Assembly (NCBI GenBank): GCA_012295275.1
Contig: CM022672.1
Span: forward strand, 5,776,443-5,840,442
Direction: 5' to 3'
Length of the DNA: 64,000 nucleotides
Origin: Chrysomallon squamiferum
Taxonomy: Eukaryota > Mollusca > Gastropoda > Neomphalida > Peltospiridae
Position numbers and translations under genes: made by a program. The notes under the pieces were generated by a model that had not been told where the DNA came from, made no database searches, and saw nothing but the letters and a program-made list of their open reading frames with translations. This document shows, in pieces, positions 1 through 60,297 of this stretch. Every line of letters starts with the position of its first letter. The first letter of the stretch is position 1.

Positions 1-1196
1 ATAAAAGTTGACAGTTTATATAAATACACATACATTTATTTATTTATTTTTTCTCACTTATATATAGAACAAGAAAGGGAAAGGAAAAAGAATAAGTTAT
101 ATAATTTCTAATATAATGACTCTTTGAGATGATTAATCATTCATTCTTAATCTCTCCCGCTTAATAAAATCAGCTTAGAAACCCATTACCTTTTAAACTT
201 ACAAATAGCAATAACGTAATAATACGTCATTCACTGTTAAATAAAGACAAGGATTATGTCTGTTACGTCTTAATAGTTGTTCTCTTGGTTACTAAACCTT
301 CCATTAAGTGTAACTATAGCAACAGATTCGGCAAAAGAAACGATCAACGTTTTAATGTCTGTATTTTGAATTTAAAACAAAATGTACAGTCTGCTAGGTG
401 CGTTATTTTAATAAAAGTAACTGAACGTTGCTATGGTGACGCTTTACGCAAGAAAACATTATGCATTTAATGGCCGTGTTTGGAATAGCTTCACCAGCAC
501 GTCCTACTGGTTTAAACATTTTAATTAAAGACGAAACAAACCCACTAAGTATAATTGGACAGGCGTTATTTACAGGATGTTAATAAAACTTTATAGCTGT
601 CACCATTTGGTTAATAACAAATTTTAGTTGTAGAAAAATCAAGATAAGAAACAACATCGGACATTTGACAAACTTTACAGTAAAGGTAAGACAAACATTA
701 TCTATAGTCTATATTTCTGGATATGCGTTTTTATATTATATTATATAATATCATACTGCATTGTATTGTACTGCAATATATTACATTTTACTGATGCAAT
801 ATATTTACAGAACTTATAAACTTTTGTTAAAAAATAATATTCATTATTTGTAATTACAAAATTATGAATTTGCTATTATAATACTGTTTGTTTATTCATT
901 TACTTATACAAACGAAGATGTAAATAAACTGAATAAAACAAGAGTTTAACGTGTTCAGGAATATATGCATTTAACTGTGAATCCTTTCTGTATGAGAAAT
1001 TTTAGTATGATCTTTAGATGCCGCACAATACAGCGAATATTTTGTTCTCCTGAAACTGGCGATTCACAGTATTTTCAAGAAATTTATTTATATAAATACA
1101 AAACGGTCAGAAAGCAAAATTATTTATTTTAGCTATACATATCGCTAAAAGAGTTTGTTTTCATTTTTATTTAAAGAGCATACAGTAGAATCTTTA

Positions 1197-1239
<43 letters not shown>

Positions 1240-1617
1240 CTTTTTTTTTTAATGAAAATTGGTTTGAAAAAAATCAGTAAATTTATTGATCGCTTTAATA
1301 AAATATGTCTTATCTATACATTTTTCCATTATTATTAATTATTATTTGTCTGTTTGTTTATTTTTCATTATGGCGAATTGTGAAGTTGAAGAATATTCCT
1401 GAAAATTTAAATTTACGTAAAAGTTTTTTTTTTTTTTTTCTCCTTGGTTGAACGCATTAGTAAAATGACTTACCAACTCCTTTAAGTTTGTACGAAATGA
1501 TGTTTTTCTTTAATTATTTTTTAAATTTGGTATCTAAATAACGTTATTGTGAGCGGCGCGCTTGCATAATGGACAGAACCTTTAAACGTATACAGGTGTG
1601 CGAAAGTATTGTTAAAA

Positions 1618-1685
<68 letters not shown>

Positions 1686-1746
1686 TAGAAAATAAATAAA
1701 TATTTACAAAAATACTACCAGCACTACAACCACCACCACTACCAAC

Positions 1747-1788
<42 letters not shown>

Positions 1789-1800
1789 CAATCTGTTATC

Positions 1801-1858
1801 CAGGAGCGCGATGACGTCATGTCTCCGATTGTGAAGTGGTAAAATGGCTGCCGTTTAT
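1801..1858 (+). promoter_or_regulatory. Candidate promoter patch: CRE palindrome plus YY1-like motif
   Basis: A locally GC-richer patch in very AT-rich DNA contains the perfect palindrome TGACGTCA at 1812-1819, the full CREB/ATF site, followed about 20 bases later by AAAATGGCTGCC, close to the YY1 initiator consensus. It lies about 0.7 kb upstream of the first mapped coding exon of the LamG-repeat gene, on the same strand. That it is this gene's promoter is inference; a chance CRE match is possible. Confidence 0.25.
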
Positions 1859-1965
1859 TAAAAATAATGGATTACTAAAAATAGATAAAATATAATTTAT
1901 TAATTTTTTTGTGTGTGTATGTTCATTGTTACTGCCACATATGGCATTTTAACTACGATTAGTGT

Positions 1966-2006
<41 letters not shown>

Positions 2007-2328
2007 ACAATAATAATAATAATAGAAATGTCATGGTGTTGTGGATAATATGATTCTGTAACAACGTATCTGCGTCATACAGAATCACATAACCAAACTG
2101 ATTTCACATACTTATTACACAGGTTATTACTTTAACCAGAGTTAATCTGAATGTGTGTGAAATAAGTATTATAACACATATTTAATATAACATCGTATGC
2201 TTTATGATATCTAAACAAATTACATGTTGTGTTTGTGAAAGAAATGTGGAACTTTGGAAACCCTCCCCGAAAGTTTTGCCTTATTGTTTATATTATTATC
2301 TATTCGGTCCATTTCATATTAACAAAGG

Positions 2329-2332
<4 letters not shown>

Positions 2333-2420
<88 letters not shown>
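2333..2420. repeat. (GA)n microsatellite
   Basis: An uninterrupted GA dinucleotide run of about 88 bases, ending about 110 bases upstream of the 3' splice site of the first mapped exon of the LamG-repeat gene. The Arg-Glu open frames it creates are not genes. Confidence 0.95.
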
Positions 2421-2423
<3 letters not shown>

Positions 2424-2535
2424 ACAAAACAGCAATTAAACAAAGAAACAAATTAACAAACAAACAAACAAAGTGTTATATTCAGATATAACATATTAAT
2501 AAGAGGAATTTTTAAAATATATTTTTCAGGTACTG

Positions 2536-5500
2536 ATGATGGAAATAAGATATACATGTCACTGTCTTATGATGGTTTCCATTTCATCATTAAGACTGGG
2601 TCAACCATCATCAGACAAAACCTTCAGCACATTCCAGCAAGATTTTAACCCAGGGCAAAACAAATTTAATCCATTTGACCAAAACTCACAAAGATCAGAC
2701 ATCAACCCTTTCTCATATTTTAGTCCAGAAGATCTGAATTTTATTATTCAACCAAGGAAACATCTTTTTTTTCCTGAGCTTGACTTTGATTTTGATTCTG
2801 ATATAAGCACAACAAGCTTGGCTCTAAACAATAAGATTTTACACTCACTGCAAGATGACGAAAACACATTTGTTAATAACCCTGGTAATACTGATGATAA
2901 CAGCAACGTTGCAGAAACTGATGGAAGGGTTGCATCACGAGGTGTTCAGCAACAGCAGGGTGATGACAATCACACTGAAGAAACAGGCAGGAGGCTTCCA
3001 CAAGAAACAGTTCTAACAGAGGGTGACAATCACATTGCAAGAACTGGTAGGAGGATTCCACAAGAAACAGTTCTAACAGAGGATGACAATCACATTGCAA
3101 GAACTGGTAGGAGGATTCCACAAGAAACAGTTCTAACAGAGGATGACAATCACATTGCAAGAACTGGTAGGAGGATTCCACAAGAAACAGTTCTAACAGA
3201 GGATGACAATCACATTGCAAGAACTGGTAGGAGGATTCCACAAGAAACAGTTCTAACAGAGGATGACAATCACATTGCAAGAACTGGTAGGAGGATTCCA
3301 CAAGAAACAGTTCTAACAGAGGATGACAATCACATTGCAAGAACTGGTAGGAGGATTCCACAAGAAACAGTTCTAACAGAGGATGACAATCACATTGCAA
3401 GAACTGGTAGGAGGATTCCACAAGAAACAGTTCTAACAGAGGATGACAATCACATTGCAAGAACTGGTAGGAGGATTCCACAAGAAACAGTTCTAACAGA
3501 GGATGACAATCACATTGCAAGAACTGGTAGGAGGATTCCACAAGAAACAGTTCTAACAGAGGATGACAATCACATTGCAAGAACTGGTAGGAGGCTTCCA
3601 CAAGAAACAGTTCTAACAGAGGATGACAATCACATTGCAAGAACAGGCAGGAGGCTTCCACAAGAAACAGTTCTAACAGAGGATGACAATCACATTGCAA
3701 AAACTGGTAGGAGGCTTCCATCACAGCGAGATCAAATACTTGAGGATAATGACGGTCATCTTCCAGAGATTGGCAGACAGATTCCACCACACGGTATTCA
3801 AATACTGGTGGACAACAGTGACATCATTCCAGAAAGTGTTCTCTTGCATGGGAATCAAATAAATAAAAATGATAAAGATTTTAGCACCGATTCTGCCAGA
3901 AGGATTCCACGGCATAGGGTTCTGATACAGAAATATATTAATAGTGAACTTCCAGAGTCTAAAGTTAATGCTCCTCAGCGTGGGTTTCAAACAGCACAAA
4001 ATACAGAACCTTTTCTTCAGAATCCAGACAATACAGTCCCTGGACATCCAGAAACTGAAAACTTAGAACACTCTAAAGGCGATCATAATAATTTAAATCA
4101 TTCTTATTTGGATCCTAATAATTTAGACCTGTCTAGACTTGATCCCAATAATTTAGACCACTCTAATTTGAATCCTGACAGCTTAAGCCACCCTAAAGTT
4201 AATTCTAATTATTTAGATAATTCTTATTTGGATCCTGATAACATAGATCACTCAAATTTGGATCCTAATAATTTAGACCACTCTTATCTAAATCCAAATA
4301 GTTTAGATCATTCTCACTTGAATCAGAACAACTTAGACCCAAAAATGATTGACTACTCTAAACTGAATGCAGGTAACACAGACCTTTCTTATTTGAATGT
4401 AAACAATTTAGACCACAGTTTTCAGAATCCAGCTAACTCCAAGGTCTTGCAGGTGGGAAAGTATGAAACAGATCAGCTGGAAAAACAAAACAGAGACATT
4501 TCTAAGGCAAAACTTTCTGAATCTGGACAGGCTGGAAAACAAGCAGATTTAGTTGAATCTCACTATGAAGTAAATCCCAACATTTCAGAACAAGATGACA
4601 CTACATCAAGGAATCCTCGTCCTTTGGATTCTTTGGATTCCTTTAGCAACCATAACACTTCACCTTCAAGTCAGGATACAGGTTTGTTTATTGACATTTT
4701 AAGTGAAATTACTAAAATTACAGCTTCATTTTTAAATTAGGTAGCTAGAAGATTAATGATTATTATCAATACAATTTTTTTTTTTGATATTTTAAATTTT
4801 AAAAAAATATTGGTTTAATTTTTCAGATCTAAATATCAGACTGAATTCTGAATTATTATTATTATTTGTTGTATTTTTTAATCTATGAATTCTGTTACAC
4901 ACAAAAATTTTATGCCAATGATTTAATATTTTAGAACCTAAATGACAACAACATTTTTTAATATTAATTTTATTTATTGTATTTTTTAAAATTATAATTA
5001 GTATATCACATGAAAGGTGATACTAATATTAATTATTTCAGAACCCAAATGACACATTCAATTATTTATTATTATTATTTCTTGTATTTTTGAAATTTTG
5101 AATTCTATATCTAGTAACAAATTAATATCAGGGATTTATCATTTCAGATCCTAGGAGTGGATGTCAGACTGAATTCTATTTTGACTTTCTCAACAACTGG
5201 AAAGAGAGAAGTGGAAAGACGTGGATGGACCACACAGGGAACATAGATGCTGTAAATGGCAAAGCTTTGTTCCATGGTACACCACAGTCTTATCTCAGCA
5301 TCCCATTTTTCACAGGAAATGACCTTCGACCTGGATACAAGCTTTCCTTGGTGATTGAGACAGGTGCTGCTGAAGGAGAACCAGTGACTGTTGTCAGCAA
5401 TGCCAGGTTCCAGACATCAACATTTGGTATATTTGTCGTGGGTCAGAATATTTTTGTTGCGGTTTTACCAAGAAGTGATGCTGCAGATACTTCACCACTA

Positions 5501-6450
5501 GTAGTAACATCTCTTCCATTAGATGTAGTAAGTTTTCATTCATTTCTTATTGGACAGAGGTAGCTTTCAGGCTGGTATACGTAACATTTGTTTGAATGTT
5601 GTTATCATACAAAGAAACAATATTGTAAATAATCAATTTAACACCTCTTCTATAACATGTAGTAACTGTTATTCATTCATTACCAGTTAGCTCATCGGCT
5701 GGTATATGTAACAGTTATGTTCAAATGTTTTTAACTGTAATGACATGGTAAACAAATTTGGCTTCCAGCAGATTAAATAGAAATATTATATTTTTTTTTA
5801 TCAGCTTGACATCAGAATATCATTATAATAATAGAACTTATTATCACTCAATTTGATATCTTGTTGTATCGTATTAAAAAAGCAACTTTCTGCATAAGAA
5901 AGAGATACAGACTGAAACAAAGAAAGGTAGACAGATATATATTGATTAATGACTCAATTACATCTTCTTTCTTCTGTAAGTAAACCTATGCATTGGTCAA
6001 GACTGCACGTAATCTCACTTTAAACAGTCCTTGATAACAAAACATTTTATTTTTATTTTTCAGTCTGGACCAAATCTTGTGATTGTGGATCATGATGACA
6101 AAACACAGGATCTTTGGTTTCAAGTTAATGAGAAATCAAAACATGGTAATACACACTCCGTATATGTGCACATGCATGCACACACAAACACACATAGACA
6201 CAAAACCACACAGACACATAAACAGATAAACACACACACACACACATAAAAACACATAGACATAGACAGAGACACATACACACAATTGCATGAATGAAAA
6301 ACTCCTTACATGTGTACATCAACCACTATTTGGAATCAAAGTAAAGAAGAAAGCCGAAATACAAATAAATATTTAAATTAAGAATATTAAATAATATTTC
6401 AATACATTTTTGAACCACTAATTAAATACATTTAAGTTAAAATTTTATAA

Positions 6451-6498
<48 letters not shown>

Positions 6499-6866
6499 TT
6501 AAACACCCAACATCAGTAATCTCTTTACTGATTTTAAAATGTATCCATTTATTATTATTATGTTTTTTAATTATTATAATTATTACTGCTGCTAATGTTA
6601 CAATTAGAACTGCTATAACTTCTGTGATTCTACAATGACTACAAAAACTTCTAAAACAATTATTACCATTACTTCTAATTTGGTTGTTTTTATTTTCATG
6701 TTTCAGTGGTTGCTAGGATACCAAAGATATCTAATGAACCTTTATATATAGGAGCTGGGTCCAGCCCTTTTCAACCAGCTGCACCTTTCAGTGGATCTAT
6801 AAACTCAGTAAGATATTTTTATTTATTTGTCTACTAAATCAAGTGTTAAACTTTTAATAACGGTTA

Positions 6867-6927
<61 letters not shown>

Positions 6928-6994
6928 GAAGAAGAAGAAGAGAAGAAAAATAATAATAATAATAATAATAATAGAAGAAGAAGAAGAGAAGAAA

Positions 6995-7029
<35 letters not shown>

Positions 7030-7845
7030 TAACTACATTTATTACTACTACTACTAATAACAATGTTGTTTTTTTGTTTTGTTTTAATAAATTGCATAAA
7101 ATTATAGTTGTTTGAGAATCCTGCAAATGTTTTAACGAAGGTTTCAATCACAAGAATTTATCCACATCACCATCAACTAGCGTATTAAGTGAAGACATTT
7201 TACTGTAAATAGACAAACAATTGTGCATTCATTCATGTACACATCAATCAGGATATCTGATGTCATTAACTATTGTTTGGTTGTTGAGCATCAGATCCAG
7301 AGTTTCTGAGTCATCATTTTACAATACATAAATACATGCAGGGATATTTTCCGTTTGGTCCATCACTCTGATAATGGTTTATTGTTTCCTGCAAGCAGGG
7401 AAAGGGCATGTTAAAAAAACAACTAAATGAGCTTGGTATGAATTATCTATGTAATAATAATATCAGCGGGTTTCTTTTCTTAAACTATCTTTACAAAATC
7501 ATAATAACGTCCAAGAGATATTAATGCTGAAAAATGTGAAGGAAATGTTAAACTGATATTTATTTTAGATACATCATTTAACAAAAATTTGTTTTAAAGG
7601 ACATACTGAGATACAAAATAAGTGTTGTGTATTTGGTAAACAACCACAAAAGTTAATATTTTATGCACAAGTTACAGTGTTTGGGTAGATAAACTGTAAA
7701 AATTTGTGATAAAAGAATTATAACGTGTTTGTTCCATTAATAAAGAAAAATGCATAGCAATATCACTGAAGATATAATGATATTTCTTTTTTCTCTTTAA
7801 AAGTATATACAACAAAAAATTTAATTAATTGAAATAGCTTTATGT

Positions 7846-7883
<38 letters not shown>

Positions 7884-7956
7884 ATTTAATTAAATTTTTT
7901 TTTTTTTTTTGCAGTTGTCATTTCAGAAATGTCCAAGGAATTTAAACCAGAGATGA
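2536..7956 (+). CDS. Secreted-type repeat protein with C-terminal LamG-like domain
   Basis: Five coding exons join in frame: 2536-4681, 5148-5527, 6064-6145, 6707-6807 and 7915-7956 (TGA), 2751 nt for 916 residues. All introns are GT-AG and phases match (1, 0, 1, 0). The N-terminus (MMEIRYTCHCLMMVSISSLR) is a weak signal peptide; a 3' splice site at 2529, in frame, means a further upstream exon could supply a better one. Residues about 136-395 are a 20-residue tandem array with GRR sites, about 506-635 a 10-residue Asn/Asp/Leu array, and about 716-916 a LamG/concanavalin-like fold with Cys721 and Cys909 near its ends. A terminal LamG after low-complexity sequence recalls mollusc shell-matrix proteins of the Pif/BMSP type; the GRR repeats also recall a peptide prohormone. 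The function is not known to me. The gene is convergent with DNAAF9. Confidence 0.72.
2941..3720 (+). repeat. 60-bp coding tandem repeat (20-residue units, GRR sites)
   Basis: Thirteen consecutive 60 bp units. The first (2941-3000) is diverged, and the twelve from 3001 to 3720 are nearly identical. Eight units (3061-3540) match exactly; outer units carry a few substitutions. Each unit encodes IPQETVLTEDDNHIART followed by Gly-Arg-Arg. Because 60 is a multiple of three and a unit has no antisense stop in one frame, a 305-residue antisense open frame appears; it is not a gene. Further degenerate units follow at 3721-3840 and near 3890. The exact copies point to recent unequal exchange or gene conversion. 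Confidence 0.97.
4051..4440 (+). repeat. 30-bp coding repeat (10-residue Asn/Asp/Leu units)
   Basis: About twelve diverged units with a 30 bp period encode variants of LDHSNLDPNN. The pattern alternates Leu-Asp-His-Ser with an Asn/Asp-Pro pair, giving an acidic Asn-rich stretch at residues about 506-635. It lies between the GRR array and the LamG-like domain in the first large exon. Such sequences are common in mineral-associated or adhesive extracellular proteins, but composition alone does not establish that role. Confidence 0.85.
5148..7956 (+). other. LamG-like (concanavalin-fold) domain exons 2-5
   Basis: Exons 5148-5527, 6064-6145, 6707-6807 and 7915-7956 encode residues about 716-916. 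Typical features are an entry DPRSGCQTEFYFDF, a central strand ILVIVDHDD-like segment (seen as PNLVIVDHDDKTQDLWFQV), the signature PLYIGAG, and an exit FSGSINSLSFQKC closing with Cys909 twelve codons before the end. The last strand is completed by the 42 nt exon 7915-7956, which supports that splice. The fold call is family knowledge applied by eye; a profile search would settle LamG versus a thrombospondin-N-like domain. Confidence 0.7.
6868..7026. repeat. Compound (TAA)n/(GAA)n repeat with internal duplication
   Basis: TAA runs are interrupted twice by the same AGAAGAAGAAGAAGAGAAG block, so a unit of about 46 bases has duplicated within the microsatellite. It sits in the intron between LamG exons 4 and 5. 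The poly-Leu and poly-Tyr open frames on the other strand are artefacts. Confidence 0.9.
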
Positions 7957-10387
7957 ACTTCTTAGTGAATTTTCAGAATTTGTTAAATAATTATACATAT
8001 TTTTTAATTTGATAAAACAGTATTTATATATATTTAAAAAAAAGAAAAAAAGAAGTTTGGTTGTTCTTGTCTTCAGACATAATTGCAGATACCACAAATA
8101 TATATAAATAATAATACACACACACACACACAAAATTATTTAAGTAGAAGGTTCTATTTCTTCTCTACATTTCAGGCCAAATAATTATATTCTCACTGTT
8201 ACTGATTGAAGACCAAAAACAACAAAAATAAATGATTACTTCACATACAAATAAGATAAATAAACACAAACATAATTAATATTTTCTTGATGGCAGTGGT
8301 GGCTTGGAGGGGGGGGAGGTTATTGAGGTCCAACTTTCTGCTCATCATCACTGATGGAGAATTTTGGACTTTTTCATGATCACTGAAGGGTATAGAAAAA
8401 GCATGGTCATAATAACTGCTCCATTTGAGCTTGGAGAATCTGCATTCATTTCAAATTGTTCAAGAGCTTGGAAAGAAATGCTTGAGGGCTTCTAAATGGA
8501 TGTTTGAAGAGACAGAAAAATCCACTGAACAACAAAAAACAAACAAAATTGTCACCTTATCTCTAACTGAATAGACTGTTATCAGTGAGGCTTAACACAG
8601 GCTCACATCTGAATATTTTATGTTCTCGTGTATTTATATCTTTTGTTTTTTTTCAACGAGGTTGTAACAAAATGACACTGAATGAAAGGATATTAAAAGA
8701 TATATATATGTATGTATGTAGGTATATGTGTGTGTGTGTGTTTAGAAATATGCATGCAAATGACACAGACAAACATCGAAGATGTATTTACAAAAACACA
8801 TAGACATACATACAGATACTTGCACATTTAGACTATAAAACACATAATGTCTATACATATGAACACAAAACCCAACACATAAATATATCCATTCTCTGAC
8901 GTTTGTCTCTGAATAGTACAGAAATGAAACTGAGTCCAGTGTATAAATGCACACAATTTAATACATGAAACAGAATCTCTTTCAGCAGGTAACAGTGCAG
9001 TATAATGAATGATGTATTGCTTTCCAGTATCAGTCAAATGTTTAAATATGTTAAAGGCCCTGCACACGTGTCCTGGAAATGCAAGTCAAGTGCTAGAGAG
9101 ACAAGAGTGTCATTTTGTCACGACTACACAGTTTGGAGACAGCACCAGGAAGTGAAGTCTGTAAGTGTGTACAGACAGTTGCCTGTTTATGAATGGGACA
9201 CTTTCTGATGACTGGACATAGTTCAGAATGGACATTTCTCAGAATGTTTTTAAGCTTCTTTTCTTTCTTTTTTATTGGAATGCTATTAACAATGGATTTA
9301 GAGACACCAGAGGCCATATCTGACTGGTTTTTATAGAAGAAAAAAAACCTGTACAGATCAACAGTCATGTGACAGTCAAAGTTAATAAATTATGACAGAG
9401 GTGGTAGAGTATGGGCAATATAAAAATATTATTTTTTTTATCTCTAAAGTGTTCTTACTTAAATTTCAAAAAGGCATAGTTCTCGAGGACATACACATGG
9501 ATGTGCAATGAATGAAATAAAATCTTGAAAGATTCATTCTGTCAGTCATGTTTTAATTAGCTATACTAGGTCTGAATCCAACATTACGACAAACACCGAC
9601 AAAAAGAAAAGAGCTACGACAAAACAAAAAAAACAAAAAAATTAACAAAATAATAATAATAATTTATTTTTGTTTTATTACTGGGTAAAAATGTTCTAAT
9701 TAACCATAAACAACAAACTAGCATTGTAAAGAAAATTTGATATATTTTTTTTTCAAACAAAATGTAATAAATTCTTTTCACAACAGTGTGTTGGCAGCAG
9801 GTTGGCAGCTTTAACCAAGGCAAACATCAGCAAATCATAATAATATTATTAATATAAAATTTTAACATCAGTAATAACTAAATTAAATAGAAATAATTAA
9901 AATTACATAAAAATATGAACCCCAACTATAATAAATAAATTAACTACTAGTATTATTAGTAAATCTTTCCATTTACCTCTGTAAGAAAATCCAGAAGCTA
10001 TCCAGTAATTATATGAAATGAGTGAAAACAGCTTATACCCAAACACTTGAAAATGTGGATTTCCTCTTTCAAGGACTATTTTTCTCAATTCACCCGGTCC
10101 TTACAAACCCATGTAGCTATGAAAAGTGTTTGTAATCTCGCTGCTGACAGGCTATCAGGAAGTAAAACTGTTGAGTAACACTGGTCACACTTTAGTGGCT
10201 TTTACAGTGCTGCAGTGTCGTATTAACAAAGTTCTCTTCTCAAAGGTTTCAGGTTTATACATTTGATAATCCTAACCTTGTTTGCTAGTACTTTACATAC
10301 ATTTGGCTCTCTTTTATGCACAGCTTATGTGTGTGCACATATATATATATATATATTATGTCTGTGTGTGTTTGTGTAGTGTGTGTG

Positions 10388-10435
<48 letters not shown>

Positions 10436-10787
10436 AAGTGCTTATGCATATGTGAGTGTGAGAATGCAAACTTTACAAACAAACAAACAAATTTAAAACA
10501 GACAATATAATTATAACAAAGTAAATTTGAATACTTCTGTTTGGTTTCTTAATAAATCAGTACTTATATGAAACAATGGCTCAAAAACAATGGAAGGTGT
10601 GTATGAACTGAAGAAGGATTGGAATGTTATGCATTTTCTCCAGATCAAAGTTTGGATATCACACAATAAAATTTTGGAAATCTAAAGGACACGTTAATAC
10701 ACAATTTTATACAATATCAAACATTTATAAATAATTAATTTAGATGTAATTAAGTAAATCAACAATAAATTGAATCTTTCTGTACAG
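7957..10787. other. 3' flank between LamG-repeat gene and orphan exon
   Basis: No convincing gene is seen. AATAAA at 8227-8232 could be the polyadenylation signal of the LamG-repeat gene, 271 bases past its stop. A TG tract lies at 10378-10434, with short TG and TA tracts near 8710 and 10337. An exon-like AAGTCT/GTAAGTGTG donor near 9161 has no matching acceptor with an open frame that I trust. Confidence 0.5.
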
Positions 10788-10913
10788 GACTTGAATATGA
10801 CTGAACAGCTGAAGGAGGCTTCATCACTGAGATATCAGGAACCACTAACCAATCAGAACTCAGTTACCAGTGATAAATTTAATATACACTGTGGTGTGAA
10901 ACAAGCACACTGA
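10788..10913 (+). other. Orphan exon-like segment, 41 codons and stop
   Basis: A good 3' splice site (TTTCTGTACAG ending at 10787) is followed by 41 sense codons and TGA in phase 0, beginning DLNMTEQLKEASSLRYQEPL. Phases 1 and 2 stop at once. LamG exon 4 also ends in phase 0 (6807), so this could be an alternative terminal exon that replaces exon 5 and swaps the last LamG strand for a hydrophilic tail. It could also be chance: 41 open codons are not rare, though they are less expected in sequence this AT-rich. Confidence 0.3.
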
Positions 10914-11134
10914 TTGGGCGGTCAGTCCAATACAAATGATGATGTAGATAATTATATTGATGACAATGACCATTAAATCAACTTACAGCAAAAATATGAA
11001 ATGTATACAAGTTTTATAATGTATATAAATATCCACAGACATATAAAAAGAAAACTATTCTACATTAAAATGAAATATACAATAATAAGTTTATTCATCA
11101 TACTAAGTAAAATAATTAATTTGACAATATATAT

Positions 11135-11310
11135 TTTAAAAACTGGATTGAAATAATTTGAAAAGGATGAAATTTTTGTATATAAGATGTATAATGCTTT
11201 GTTTTAAATACTCTTTCTTTATTTTAAATACTGGATTGAAATAATTTGAAAAAGATGAAATTTCTGTATATAAAATGTATAATGCTTTGTTTTAAATACT
11301 GTTTCTTTAT
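11135..11310. repeat. 88-bp tandem duplication
   Basis: Two copies of an 88 bp unit (anchor CTGGATTGAAATAATTTGAA at 11143 and 11231) differ at a few positions, followed by a short third fragment ending in TTTAAATACTATTT. It lies in the 3' flank of DNAAF9, about 380 bases past its stop. No function is evident. Confidence 0.85.
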
Positions 11311-11691
11311 TTTAAATACTATTTATCTGGAACACGAGAAAAGTTAATGTAAAAAAAATGTAAAATAATTTGTTTTATTTAAAAAAAAGAAATTTTAAAT
11401 AATATTTATTTGGATTTCAAAAAATAATGCAAAAAAAATTAAAATGAATAATTTCAAATATTTTTAAAAAAAAAAACAATTCAAAATATATATTTTCATT
11501 TCAAAAACATTGAATATTTACATGAAAAAATTTCAAATGTTTTAAAAATATTAAAAAAAAAATGAACAACACAAAATTCACAAACATAAACATTGAAAGC
11601 CAGCAGGAATGTTTGCTGGAATGTGATAATAAGTTTAAAAAAATCTTGTTTTAAGATTCAACTTCAAAATGTATGTTTTTTAAATTTTATT

Positions 11692-60297
<48,606 letters not shown>

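Larger units (their letters stand above)
1..2529. other. AT-rich 5' flank or first intron of the LamG-repeat gene
   Basis: No coding region is supported here. The stretch holds a CA tract (1201-1238), TAA tracts (1618-1681 and 1746-1788), a poly-A run (1971-2003) and a long GA tract (2333-2420). The short open frames across the GA tract are repeat artefacts. The pyrimidine-rich ATTTTTCAG ending at 2529 is a good 3' splice site, so at least one non-coding or N-terminal exon of the downstream gene probably lies here or left of the window. I could not place it. Confidence 0.6.

Noticed and set aside
2873-3790. 305-residue minus-strand open frame with 20-residue repeats
   Set aside because: It is the antisense image of the 60 bp coding array; a unit length divisible by three with no antisense stop keeps any frame open. 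Base usage and splice signals support the + strand.
6823-7151. Several minus-strand open frames of poly-Leu, poly-Ile and poly-Tyr
   Set aside because: They translate TAA/GAA microsatellite DNA inside a LamG-gene intron.
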